Below, one piece after another: positions 7,685 through 14,335 of a stretch of 14,782 bases of DNA. Both the position numbers and the translations under genes were made by a program. The DNA is from Mageeibacillus sp. UBA5442. Lineage in GTDB: Bacteria > Bacillota > Clostridia > Saccharofermentanales > DTU023. The first letter of the stretch is position 1. The number at the start of each line of letters is the position of its first letter. The notes beneath the pieces are model-generated. The model ran no database searches and had not been told where the DNA came from. It saw only the letters and a list, made by a program, of their open reading frames with translations. The DNA lies in NCBI GenBank assembly GCA_002427475.1, contig DIRG01000055.1, positions 1 through 14,782 on the forward strand, read 5' to 3'.

Positions 7685-7722
7685 GTGGGGCAGATTCTGC
7701 CGGCAATAAAGTGCTCGGTCTT

Positions 7723-9126
7723 TTACTCAGCAAAGATAACTTTCATTTCTAAAAAGCCTTTAAAGCCGGGCAGCCCGCCCTCGCGCGTGTTTCCACTTTG
7801 CTTGTAGCCGCCAAAGGGAGCTGTTCCGAAGGAATGAGCCTGGTTGATTTTAACCTGGCCGGCTCGGATTTGCTTCGCTACTTGGAGAGCGGATTCTTTT
7901 TCGCCGAAGACTGCTCCTGACAGGCCGTATTTGCTATTGTTGGCAATCCGGACGGCATCGTCCTCGTCTTCGGCCTCGATAATGACCGCCACCGGGCCGA
8001 AGATTTCTTCTTGTGCCAGCCGGTCGTTTTCGTCGACATTTGTGAAGATAATCGGGGAGCAGAAATAGCCCTCTGAATCATCGCAGCTGCCGCTACCGAT
8101 AAGTACATCTAAGCGTTCCTTGCCATCCTGGATGTATTGAGAGACCTTGGCGAATTGCTTGTCTGTTGCGAGAGATCCCATGAAGGGGTCATCTAGCGGA
8201 TTTCCAGCCGTGTATCTGTTGAAGATTTTTCGAATTTCGGACTCTAGCTGTTCCTTCACACCCTTCACGACGACAAAGCGCGACAAAGCCGCACAGCTCT
8301 GTCCGCTATTGGAGAAGATGGAATTGAGTGCGATTTCTACGTGTGTCGCTAGGTTCGTGTCATCGAGGAAGATCGCGGCGCTCTTGCCGCCCAATTCCAG
8401 GCTGACGCGCTTGAGCGAATCGGCGGCCAGCTTGCTGACCTCTTTACCGCCTGCCGTAGAGCCGGTGAAGGAAATCATGTCCACCAAAGGATGGGTCGCG
8501 AGGCTGTTGCCGACCTCGCTACCACGCCCGGTGACGAGGTTATAGACTCCGGCGGGCAAGCCGGCCTTTTGCAGGGCTTCTACAACGTGGTAGGCACTTA
8601 AAGGGGTGTGCTGGCTGGGTTTGTGAACGACGGTGTTTCCGGCGAGGAGGGCGGGAATCACCTTCTTGATGATTTGGCTCAGCGGATAGTTCCACGGTGT
8701 TAGGGCCGCAACTACGCCTACTGGCTCGTATGCTAGCGTGTAGCCATCTGTTTTTTGCTCAAACTCGAAAGTGGCAGCGATTTCAATATCGTGGCTGATC
8801 TGCTCCAGCTGGCCGCCGAACTGTCCTTGCTCGCAAAACCATGTGGGGCAGCCCAGTTCGCTTTGGATGCTGGCAATGATCTGCTCCTTGTCGGTGCGCA
8901 GATAGTCATGAAAACGTTTCATGATGGCAATGCGTTCGCTGACGGGACTTGCCGACCATTTAGGGAAGGCTGCGCTGGCGGCTGCGACGGCCTGGTTTAC
9001 ATCCTCCGCATTGGAACGAGGGACGCGGGCTATGATCTGTTTAGTGGCAGGGTTTTCTACCTCTAGCCACTTATCGGAATTACTCTTGTGATAGCTTCCA
9101 TTGATATAGATTTGACGACTTTCCAT
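7723..9126 (-). CDS. NAD(P)-dependent aldehyde dehydrogenase
   Basis: A 467-residue member of the aldehyde dehydrogenase superfamily, full length and without a signal peptide. It should oxidise an aldehyde to the carboxylic acid in the cytoplasm. Key residues are visible: Asn146 in PWNYP, Lys169 in HKPS, the TGST cofactor turn at 221-224, general base Glu244 in LELGG, nucleophile Cys278 in NSGQSC, Glu374 in EEIFGPV, and PFGGYKQSG (437-445). Having both Glu244 and Cys278 argues for a non-acylating enzyme. Gln172 sits where NAD-preferring enzymes often have Glu, so NADP use is possible. The ATG at 9126 has GGGAGGA about 7 bases upstream. It follows metQ after 97 bases on the same strand and converges with the fusion synthase gene. 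The substrate cannot be read from the sequence. Confidence 0.95.
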   Translation of the reverse strand: MESRQIYINGSYHKSNSDKWLEVENPATKQIIARVPRSNAEDVNQAVAAASAAFPKWSASPVSERIAIMKRFHDYLRTDKEQIIASIQSELGCPTWFCEQGQFGGQLEQISHDIEIAATFEFEQKTDGYTLAYEPVGVVAALTPWNYPLSQIIKKVIPALLAGNTVVHKPSQHTPLSAYHVVEALQKAGLPAGVYNLVTGRGSEVGNSLATHPLVDMISFTGSTAGGKEVSKLAADSLKRVSLELGGKSAAIFLDDTNLATHVEIALNSIFSNSGQSCAALSRFVVVKGVKEQLESEIRKIFNRYTAGNPLDDPFMGSLATDKQFAKVSQYIQDGKERLDVLIGSGSCDDSEGYFCSPIIFTNVDENDRLAQEEIFGPVAVIIEAEDEDDAVRIANNSKYGLSGAVFGEKESALQVAKQIRAGQVKINQAHSFGTAPFGGYKQSGNTREGGLPGFKGFLEMKVIFAE

Positions 9127-9140
9127 AGTAATTTCCTCCC

Positions 9141-9163
9141 AACCCCGGCGAAAAACCGGGGTT
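9141..9163 (-). other. Stem-loop abutting the aldehyde dehydrogenase ribosome site
   Basis: AACCCCGG (9141-9148) and CCGGGGTT (9156-9163) form a perfect 8-base stem around a 7-base A-rich loop. On the minus strand the stem is followed directly by the GGGAGGA ribosome site rather than by a U-run. It could limit translation or mark a processing site between metQ and this gene. It is a poor terminator in either direction. Confidence 0.55.
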
Positions 9164-9223
9164 TATTAGATTTAATTTTCTACTCTAAGGAGGTACTTGT
9201 CGGTATCAATTGGCTAGTCGACC

Positions 9224-10063
9224 TTAATCGATCGGGACAACAGCGCCTTTCCAGGTCTCGTTGATATAGTCTTTTACGGCATCGCTCTTCAGAGCTTCTA
9301 CTAAGGCTTGAATGGCGGGCTCATCTTCGCTCCCTGCTCTGACTGCGAGTACGTTCTGATACAGCCCGAGAGTTTCATCATCAAGAACTTCAATGGCGAG
9401 AGCATCTTCGGGCGAGAGGCCGGACTGGAGTGCGAAGTTGCCATTGATAACTGCGAAATCCACGTCTTCGAGAGAACGAGGCAATTGTTCCGCAGCCAGC
9501 TCTTTAATATCAAGGTTTCTGGGGTTGTCTTCGATATCGAGGATAGTGGCGGCGAGGCCGGCGCCTTCACGCAGTTTGATCAGGCCCTCTTGCTGTAAAA
9601 CCTTGAGGGCGCGTGCTTCATTTGAGGGATCGTTGGGTACGGCGATGGTAGCTCCGTCAGTTAATTCGTCCAAGGATTCGGTCTGTCCTCCGTAGAGGCA
9701 GAGTGGCTCGTAATGAATCCCGCCGACCGAGACCAAGTCCGTATTGTTATTGGCGTTGTAGTCGTTGAGGTAGGAAACGTGCTGAAAATAGTTGGCATCG
9801 ACGTCTCCGTCGGTGGTGACTTTGTTTGGCAGTATGTAGTCGGTGAATTCTTTGATTTCTACTTCATAACCGTCTTTTTCTAACTCTTTAGCAGCTACGC
9901 GCAGGATTTCTGCATGCGGGGTCACGCTGGCAGCGAGCGTCAATTTGAGCTCGTCTTCATCCTTAGAGCAGGCGCTGGCGCCGACGAAGATGAACGCAAG
10001 GAGCAGCAGGAGGCTGACGATGCGTGTGAGGCTTTTGCTTGTGTTTTTATTTTGCTTTGACAT
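9224..10063 (-). CDS. metQ: Methionine ABC transporter substrate-binding lipoprotein
   Basis: A 279-residue NlpA/MetQ-family protein. The signal peptide (basic start, hydrophobic residues 15-27) ends at Cys32 in GASAC, a slightly unusual lipobox because the -3 position is Ala. After the anchor come family landmarks: ASVTPHAEIL, FTDYILPNKV, GDVDANYFQH-YL, YEPLCLYGG, IAVPNDPSNEARAL, and AVINGNFALQSGL. It binds methionine outside the membrane and passes it to MetI. The ribosome site GAAGGG lies about 10 bases before the ATG. It is the third gene of metN-metI-metQ, 48 bases after metI, in the usual Firmicutes order. Substrate is assigned from family and from the complete operon. Confidence 0.96.
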   Translation of the reverse strand: MSKQNKNTSKSLTRIVSLLLLLAFIFVGASACSKDEDELKLTLAASVTPHAEILRVAAKELEKDGYEVEIKEFTDYILPNKVTTDGDVDANYFQHVSYLNDYNANNNTDLVSVGGIHYEPLCLYGGQTESLDELTDGATIAVPNDPSNEARALKVLQQEGLIKLREGAGLAATILDIEDNPRNLDIKELAAEQLPRSLEDVDFAVINGNFALQSGLSPEDALAIEVLDDETLGLYQNVLAVRAGSEDEPAIQALVEALKSDAVKDYINETWKGAVVPID

Positions 10064-10111
10064 TTATATATTTTCCCTTCATTTCTTATCAAGTTTTTAT
10101 ATTTGTTGCTT

Positions 10112-10768
10112 TTATCTTTTATCAATTTTGCGGGCTAGCTTTGTTCCGGCTGCCTGAATGATCTGCACCAAAATTATTATTAGGACAACGGTGACAAACA
10201 TTGTGACGTATTCGTAACGGAACAGACCGTAATTATTGGCAATGGCTCCCAGGCCACCTCCGCCGACAAAACCGGCCATAGTCGAATAGCCCAGAATCGT
10301 GGTGACGGTAATAGCTGCACCAACGAGCAGAGAAGGTAGGGCTTCGGGCAACACTACTTTTAGGAGGATATTCTTCGTATCCGCGCCCATTGAGTAGGCG
10401 GCTTCAATGAGACCGCCATCAACCTCCAAGAGTGAAGACTCAATCATGCGCGCCACAAAGGGTGCTGCACTGATAACTAAAGGAACAATCGCCGCCGGCG
10501 TACCGATTGAGGTGCCGACTATAAAGCGAGTAAAGGGCATAATCCAGATCAAGAGAATCAGGAAGGGGATCGAACGCAGGATATTGGTCACGATGTTCAA
10601 GACCCGATTCAGCGTCGGTTTAGGCGTAAGGCCGCCCTCAGCTGTCGTGTAGAGCAAGAGCGCTAGAGGCAGACCTAAGACATAGGCGAATATCGCAGAG
10701 AAGATGGTCATGGCCAGAGTTTCCAAAGTCCCTTGCCACAAAAGCGGTATCAGAGTACTAATATCCAT
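10112..10768 (-). CDS. metI: Methionine ABC transporter permease
   Basis: A 218-residue inner membrane permease of the MetI family, normal length, with about five membrane spans. The BPD/EAA loop that docks on the ATPase is clear at residues 122-145, starting EAAYSMGAD and ending LPEALP. Conserved LRSIPFLILL (64-73) and GGGGLGAIA segments match MetI. Its ATG lies inside the end of metN (11-base overlap), so the two are translated together. It forms the membrane channel with MetN and receives methionine from MetQ. Confidence 0.96.
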   Translation of the reverse strand: MDISTLIPLLWQGTLETLAMTIFSAIFAYVLGLPLALLLYTTAEGGLTPKPTLNRVLNIVTNILRSIPFLILLIWIMPFTRFIVGTSIGTPAAIVPLVISAAPFVARMIESSLLEVDGGLIEAAYSMGADTKNILLKVVLPEALPSLLVGAAITVTTILGYSTMAGFVGGGGLGAIANNYGLFRYEYVTMFVTVVLIIILVQIIQAAGTKLARKIDKR

Positions 10769-11789
10769 TGAATTCTCCTTTATTGTTCTTATCGATGGAG
10801 TAGGTTAGGCCTTCGCGTTTCAGCAAGGCGAGAACGCGTTCGGCGGCGGTTTCATCGTCGGGTAAAGCCAGAACCATCTGGCCGTAAGTCTTGTCCTCAA
10901 TGTTTTTGCTGTCCGCGTAGAGAATGTTCACAGGCACCTTGGCCTCGAGGACGATCTTCGAAATAAGTGGCTCTTCAGCCGAGAGTCCGTCGAAAACAAG
11001 ACGCAAGCGAGCGCCCTCATAGCTGCGATTGAGTAGTTCGCCCCGCGGATAGATCAGCTTGCGCGCGGCTGAGCTTTGCGGCTTTTTGAAAAGCTCCCGC
11101 ACCGAGCGCAATTCCACAACCCGCCCCTCGTCCATCACGGCCACACGGTCGCAGATATGCTCGACGACCTGCATTTCGTGAGTGACTACGAAGAGTGTAA
11201 TGCCCAGTTCGCGGTTGATGTTTTTCAGTAGTTCGAGGATGGATTGTGTGGTGGCGGGGTCGAGAGCTGAAGTAGCTTCGTCGCAGAGTAAGAGTTGGGG
11301 ATCTGTCGAGAGGGCGCGGGCGATGGCGACGCGCTGTTTCTGCCCGCCGGAGAGCTGAGCCGGATAAGATTTCGCCTTATCGCTCAGGTCAACTCGTTCG
11401 AGGAGTTCGTGTGCTTTAAGTCGCGCTTTGTCACGCGGCAGGCCTTGAATCTCCAGAGGTAGGGCCACGTTATCGAGGACATTGCGCTGAGCCAGCAGAT
11501 TAAAATGTTGAAAGATCATCCCCATCTTGCGTCTAGTGGCATTCAGCTCCTGGGGGGACAGCCTGCCTAGGTCACGGTCCTGCCAGATCACGTTGCCGGT
11601 GTCGGGTTTTTCCAAACCATTCAACATGCGCAGCAGAGTGCTCTTGCCGGCGCCGGAGGAACCGATCACAGCCAGGATTTCGCCCTGATATAGCTGCAGG
11701 TTGATATCCTTTAGTGCCTGTACCTCACCCTCTTTACTGTAAAAAGTCTTACAGACGTTATTAAATTCCGCTATTTGTTTCTCTTGCAT
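10758..11789 (-). CDS. metN: Methionine ABC transporter ATPase with NIL domain
   Basis: A 343-residue ABC ATPase that powers methionine import. Walker A is GSSGAGKS (43-50), the Q-loop is in MIFQHFNLL, the signature LSGGQ is at 146-150, Walker B is LLLCDE (166-171), and the switch His204 lies in VVTHEM. Residues about 262-335 form the C-terminal NIL domain typical of MetN, which in studied homologues binds methionine and slows import when the cell is replete. AAGGA lies 6 bases before the ATG. It is the first structural gene of the operon and is preceded by a leader with a Met-codon cluster and a terminator, suggesting control by methionine supply. Confidence 0.97.
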   Translation of the reverse strand: MQEKQIAEFNNVCKTFYSKEGEVQALKDINLQLYQGEILAVIGSSGAGKSTLLRMLNGLEKPDTGNVIWQDRDLGRLSPQELNATRRKMGMIFQHFNLLAQRNVLDNVALPLEIQGLPRDKARLKAHELLERVDLSDKAKSYPAQLSGGQKQRVAIARALSTDPQLLLCDEATSALDPATTQSILELLKNINRELGITLFVVTHEMQVVEHICDRVAVMDEGRVVELRSVRELFKKPQSSAARKLIYPRGELLNRSYEGARLRLVFDGLSAEEPLISKIVLEAKVPVNILYADSKNIEDKTYGQMVLALPDDETAAERVLALLKREGLTYSIDKNNKGEFNGY

Positions 11790-11809
11790 GTGTTTTCCTT
11801 TTTTGACAA

Positions 11810-11835
11810 TAAAAAAGCCGCCTTCCCGGGCGGCT
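11810..11835 (-). terminator. Intrinsic terminator in the metN leader (attenuator)
   Basis: On the minus strand AGCCGCC (11835-11829) pairs perfectly with GGCGGCT (11822-11816) across a 6-base loop and is followed by a U-run (complement of 11811-11816). It lies 21 bases before the metN start and after the predicted metN promoter, so it should act within the operon leader. The preceding hairpin at 12114-12141 more likely serves the upstream ABC permease gene. Confidence 0.88.
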
Positions 11836-11857
11836 AAATCACTGTACTAATCTAAGT

Positions 11858-11968
11858 CTAGAGCGTGATAAGCGAACATACCCGAGCATGCGCAATGATT
11901 GCGTTCATCATCATGGACATTCGCAGAGCGTCAACTGAATTCAATTCGAATTTCTGAATATTATTCAC
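11858..11968 (-). CDS. Putative Met-rich leader peptide of metNIQ
   Basis: A 36-codon frame on the minus strand starts with GTG at 11968 and stops at TAG (11860-11858). GAGG lies 6 bases before the GTG. An in-frame ATG at 11980 overlaps that site and has no ribosome site of its own. Codons 17-21 read Met-Ser-Met-Met-Met (ATG codons at 11920-11918 and within 11914-11906). The stop is 23 bases before the leader terminator. This is the layout of a ribosome-mediated attenuator: low charged Met-tRNA would stall ribosomes at these codons and prevent the terminator from forming. The peptide itself probably has no other function. The reading is an inference from sequence layout, with no homology support available here. 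Confidence 0.68.
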   Translation of the reverse strand: MNNIQKFELNSVDALRMSMMMNAIIAHARVCSLITL

Positions 11969-12002
11969 TCTAAACCTCATAATTAATAAAAATGCTATCA
12001 GC

Positions 12003-12032
12003 AGTCTAGGCGAGCCGGCTTGAACTTGTCAA
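12003..12032 (-). promoter_or_regulatory. Predicted metNIQ promoter
   Basis: On the minus strand a perfect -35 box TTGACA (12032-12027) is followed after 18 bases by TAGACT (12008-12003), a four-of-six match to the -10 consensus. Transcription would start near 11996, giving a leader of about 207 bases that contains the short Met-rich frame and the terminator. Confidence 0.6.
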
Positions 12033-12036
12033 GCCG
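12016..12036. promoter_or_regulatory. Perfect inverted repeat overlapping the metN -35 box
   Basis: CGGCTTGA (12016-12023) and TCAAGCCG (12029-12036) form a perfect 8-base inverted repeat with a 5-base centre. It contains the predicted -35 box of metN, so a repressor bound here would block the promoter. As RNA it would be a short hairpin without a U-run. Which protein might bind is unknown. Confidence 0.5.
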
Positions 12037-12055
12037 CTCAAAAGCTTTAAGTGAG

Positions 12056-12098
12056 TCTTTTGCCGAATCTTACAAAAAAAGCAAAATCAGGCAAAAGA
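12056..12098. repeat. Nine-base inverted repeat flanking an A/T-rich spacer
   Basis: TCTTTTGCC (12056-12064) and GGCAAAAGA (12090-12098) are perfect reverse complements separated by 25 bases that include a seven-A run. It lies between the ABC permease 3' end and the metN promoter. It could be a weak terminator structure or an AT-rich upstream element of the promoter; there is nothing to decide. Confidence 0.4.
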
Positions 12099-12113
12099 AT
12101 CTGTCTATAAATT

Positions 12114-12141
12114 TTTCAGTGGCAGAGCCCTGCCACTGAAA
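12114..12141 (-). terminator. Perfect 12-base hairpin after the ABC permease gene
   Basis: TTTCAGTGGCAG (12114-12125) and CTGCCACTGAAA (12130-12141) pair fully across a 4-base loop, 12 bases beyond the permease stop codon. On the minus strand the stem is followed by an A/U-rich stretch, not a clean U-run. It is the likely transcript end of the regulator-ATPase-permease operon or a 3' stabilising stem. Confidence 0.6.
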
Positions 12142-12153
12142 GGCGTTTAAGGT

Positions 12154-12993
12154 CTAGGCTCGAAGCGAGAATTTCTTGTCGAAGGAACGGTAGGTCAAAA
12201 AGGCGATCACTACAGCCAAGAGAATCTGGGTGAAGATGAAGCCGATCCCTATAACTACTTGCTCCGGGTCGGCAGTCAATCTCAGACTATCGAGGAAGTA
12301 CTTGAGCATACCCTCTGTGACCAGCTCGACATTAACGATAGAATCATTCAAAGGATTCACCGTCATGCGTATTCCCAAGGGAATGAAAACCATGCTGAGC
12401 AGTGTCAGAACTTGTCCCACCAGGTAATAGATGAAGTACACCAGTACAGGCCCTCCTGCTCCCAAGCGGTGTAGCTTTGCCTCGGAGCCGACGGTGATCA
12501 CAAAGATGAGCACAATGATGCTGATGAGCATGCTTATTAGTATGTATGCGCTTACTGCGATGCCCCAACCGCTGGTGAAAACCAATTCGGATAGGAAGAT
12601 CCACACTATGTTGAAGACTCCGGCTTCTAGGTTTACTTCCAGAACGGTCAAGAAGAGCAAGGTGAAAATGATCAATGTTGCGAGGAAGAAGCTCAGATAG
12701 TAGAAAAAGCGTGAGAGCAAGAACTCGCTGCTTTTAGCAGGTATTGAGCGGAATAAATATCCTCGTTTACCCTGGAAGTTATGGTAGTCATTGTAAACAG
12801 TCTGTACTATTACATAAATCGAGCCAAAAACTAAAGTCAATATATTTATAAACATACTGATACCGCTAATGGCGGGATTGTTTAATAGTGACAGGAGTGC
12901 TGCGCCGGCCGTAATGAAAATCATGAGTGGATAGACAATGCGGGCAACACGCCAGTTTTCGTTCATTTCTAAGCGATATAGTTTTGAAATCAT
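12154..12993 (-). CDS. ABC-2 type transporter permease
   Basis: A 279-residue integral membrane protein with about six spans, at roughly residues 19-38, 44-66, 97-118, 136-168 (probably one long or re-entrant segment), 182-206 and 246-266. The cytoplasmic segment around 67-95 contains YHNFQGKRGYLFRSIPAKS, a G-Y-L-RS-P pattern I associate with ABC-2 permeases next to YtrA-type regulators. It overlaps the ATPase gene by 4 bases (12990-12993), so the two should be coupled and form one exporter. The substrate is unknown; related systems are linked to cell-envelope stress and antibiotic peptides. Confidence 0.85.
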   Translation of the reverse strand: MISKLYRLEMNENWRVARIVYPLMIFITAGAALLSLLNNPAISGISMFINILTLVFGSIYVIVQTVYNDYHNFQGKRGYLFRSIPAKSSEFLLSRFFYYLSFFLATLIIFTLLFLTVLEVNLEAGVFNIVWIFLSELVFTSGWGIAVSAYILISMLISIIVLIFVITVGSEAKLHRLGAGGPVLVYFIYYLVGQVLTLLSMVFIPLGIRMTVNPLNDSIVNVELVTEGMLKYFLDSLRLTADPEQVVIGIGFIFTQILLAVVIAFLTYRSFDKKFSLRA

Positions 12994-13682
12994 GCGAAAA
13001 TCTCCTCAAATGCTTCATTCAGACTTTGGCCGCGCTCTGAGCGCATTTTGTCTGCCTCTTCGTGCAGGATGACCTGCCCTCGATCCATGAAAATAATCTC
13101 ATCCACAACAGCTTCAATGTCTTGAATTAAATGTGTGGACAGCAAAACCAGCGAATGTTGGCTGGCTTGATTGATAATGCCGCGCAGAATGGTTTTCCGA
13201 GACGCAGGGTCAACTCCCGAAATGGGTTCGTCCAGGAGATAGATTTTGGCATCACGTGACATCACCAACATGATCTGCACTTTTTCCTGCATGCCTTTCG
13301 ACATATGTCGCAACTGCTGCGCTCCGTTCAACTTGAAGAACTCCAACATTTCCCGGGCTTTTCCCTCATCAAAATCTGAGAAAAACGTCTTATATAAGTC
13401 TATGACTTGGTCGGCCGTCATCCAGTCGCTCAAGGCAGATTTGTCAGGTAGAAAAGAAACGAACTTACGCGTTTCCACTCCGGGCTCATGCCCTTCCAGG
13501 CGTACGTCTCCGCGATAGGCCGCGTCAAAGGCCGCCAAAATACGCAGCAATGTGGTTTTGCCCGAACCGTTGGGTCCGGCTAAGCCGACAATACGACCTC
13601 CGTCAAGATTTAGATTTAAACGGTCTAAAGCCGGAACATGGCCATAGTTTTTACTTAATCCTCTTATTTCAATTAAGCTCAT
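12990..13682 (-). CDS. ABC transporter ATPase, YtrB-like
   Basis: A 230-residue ABC ATPase. Walker A is GPNGSGKTT (36-44), Walker B ends LLDEP with Asp151 and Glu152, and the switch His184 lies in STH. The signature is MSKGMQEK (127-134), the divergent S-K/Q-G-M form common in ABC-2 exporters. The usual Q-loop Gln is not evident; the position reads SFLPDKSAL. It overlaps the regulator gene upstream and the permease gene downstream by 4 bases each. It would energise the membrane protein encoded next. Substrate and direction are inferred from the subfamily only. Confidence 0.93.
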   Translation of the reverse strand: MSLIEIRGLSKNYGHVPALDRLNLNLDGGRIVGLAGPNGSGKTTLLRILAAFDAAYRGDVRLEGHEPGVETRKFVSFLPDKSALSDWMTADQVIDLYKTFFSDFDEGKAREMLEFFKLNGAQQLRHMSKGMQEKVQIMLVMSRDAKIYLLDEPISGVDPASRKTILRGIINQASQHSLVLLSTHLIQDIEAVVDEIIFMDRGQVILHEEADKMRSERGQSLNEAFEEIFA

Positions 13683-14062
13683 TTTGAATTACCTCCCTCA
13701 TTTTTGTCCCAGTTCTCCTTAAGTAGGGACAAGGCGTCATCCAGTTCCAAGTGCTGCTTGTGGGCAGCCCGGATGTAATTTTCGGTTATCTGTCGTGCGG
13801 AATCGCGGCGCAATTTGCGGATTGCCTCCAGATCTTCCGTGACGTAGCGTCCTCGGGTGCGCTCGCTCTGAGCCAGATTCATACGTTCCAGTTCACTGAG
13901 CGCTCTTTGCACGGTATTGGGATTGACTTCGTACTCAAGTGCCAGTTCACGAACGCTTGTTATCTTCTGGCCGGGATGCCAACTGCCGGTGACAATTTTT
14001 GCTTGAAAATGTTCCAGTAGTTGTAGATAGATCGGTCTATGATTGTCAAAGTTGATCGCCAC
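13679..14062 (-). CDS. GntR-family regulator, YtrA subfamily
   Basis: A 127-residue regulator with an N-terminal winged helix-turn-helix: RPIYLQLLEHFQAKIVTGSW, then PGQKITSVRELALEYEVNPN and TVQRALSELE (residues about 9-58), then the wing TRGRYVTED. The short helical C-terminus (79-127) without a ligand domain is typical of YtrA-type members. It starts at GTG 14062 with AAGGAGG ending 6 bases upstream. It is the first gene of a three-gene operon with an ABC ATPase and permease. A large palindrome sits between its promoter and its start, so it probably represses its own operon and is released by cell-envelope stress or an unknown ligand. Confidence 0.93.
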   Translation of the reverse strand: MAINFDNHRPIYLQLLEHFQAKIVTGSWHPGQKITSVRELALEYEVNPNTVQRALSELERMNLAQSERTRGRYVTEDLEAIRKLRRDSARQITENYIRAAHKQHLELDDALSLLKENWDKNEGGNSK

Positions 14063-14082
14063 CTCGGTCCTCCTTTTCTATA

Positions 14083-14118
14083 TGTGTCACTGTGTTAGTC
14101 GAGTAATACAGTGACACA
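14083..14118. promoter_or_regulatory. Operator palindrome of the YtrA-like regulator
   Basis: TGTGTCACTGT (14083-14093) and ACAGTGACACA (14108-14118) are perfect 11-base arms around a 14-base centre that itself pairs in part (TTA 14095-14097 with TAA 14104-14106). The site overlaps the end of the -10 box and covers the transcription start of the regulator operon. GntR proteins of this type bind such dyads as dimers, so autorepression is likely. Confidence 0.82.
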
Positions 14119-14144
14119 ATAAATGATACATTTTCCTTTGTCAA
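14116..14144 (-). promoter_or_regulatory. Promoter of the regulator-ABC operon
   Basis: On the minus strand the -35 box TTGACA (14144-14139) is perfect and is followed after 17 bases by TATTGT (14121-14116). The -10 box runs into the operator palindrome, so binding there would block initiation. The -35 box lies 18 bases from the divergent metK -35 box. Confidence 0.78.
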
Positions 14145-14162
14145 GCTATTTAACATATATTC

Positions 14163-14191
14163 TTGAAATGTTTAGTAAGAGGGCTTATACT
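14163..14191 (+). promoter_or_regulatory. metK promoter
   Basis: TTGAAA (14163-14168) and TATACT (14186-14191) are separated by 17 bases, giving a strong vegetative-type promoter. Transcription would start near 14198, about 16 bases ahead of the SAM aptamer. Confidence 0.8.
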
Positions 14192-14213
14192 ATGCAAACA
14201 AACTAATATCATA

Positions 14214-14324
14214 ATCTTATTAAGAGTGGTGGAGGGACTGGCCCTATGAAGCCCGGCAACCGCGGTAACGCAGCGGTGCCAAATCCAGCAGATCTATTGC
14301 GAGGTAGATTCTGAGAGATGAGGT
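14214..14324 (+). promoter_or_regulatory. SAM-I (S-box) riboswitch aptamer
   Basis: The core is canonical: GTGGAGGGACTGGCCC (kink-turn and P2 5' side), then ATGAAGCCCGGCAACC, a P3 region, and the P4 stem AGATCTA with TAGATTCT. P1 forms between 14214-14220 (ATCTTAT) and 14318-14324 (ATGAGGT). The class senses S-adenosylmethionine, and the downstream gene makes SAM, so this is feedback control. With SAM bound, P1 closes and the following terminator is free to form. Confidence 0.97.
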
Positions 14325-14335
14325 TTTCCTGTAGG

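Noticed and set aside
9186..9216. A perfect AAGGAGGT on the plus strand followed by a TTG
   Set aside because: The frame closes after six codons at TAG and lies just beyond the 3' end of metQ; most likely chance.
11969..11980. ATG 11980 as the start of the Met-rich leader frame
   Set aside because: It is in frame but overlaps the GAGG that best serves the GTG at 11968 and has no ribosome site of its own; it cannot be fully excluded.
11836..11996. A SAM-I riboswitch or T-box ahead of metN
   Set aside because: None of the S-box core segments (GGAGGGACTGGCC, CCCGGCAACC) and no T-box sequence (GGGTGGNACCGCG type) is present on the minus strand; the layout fits a leader peptide instead.
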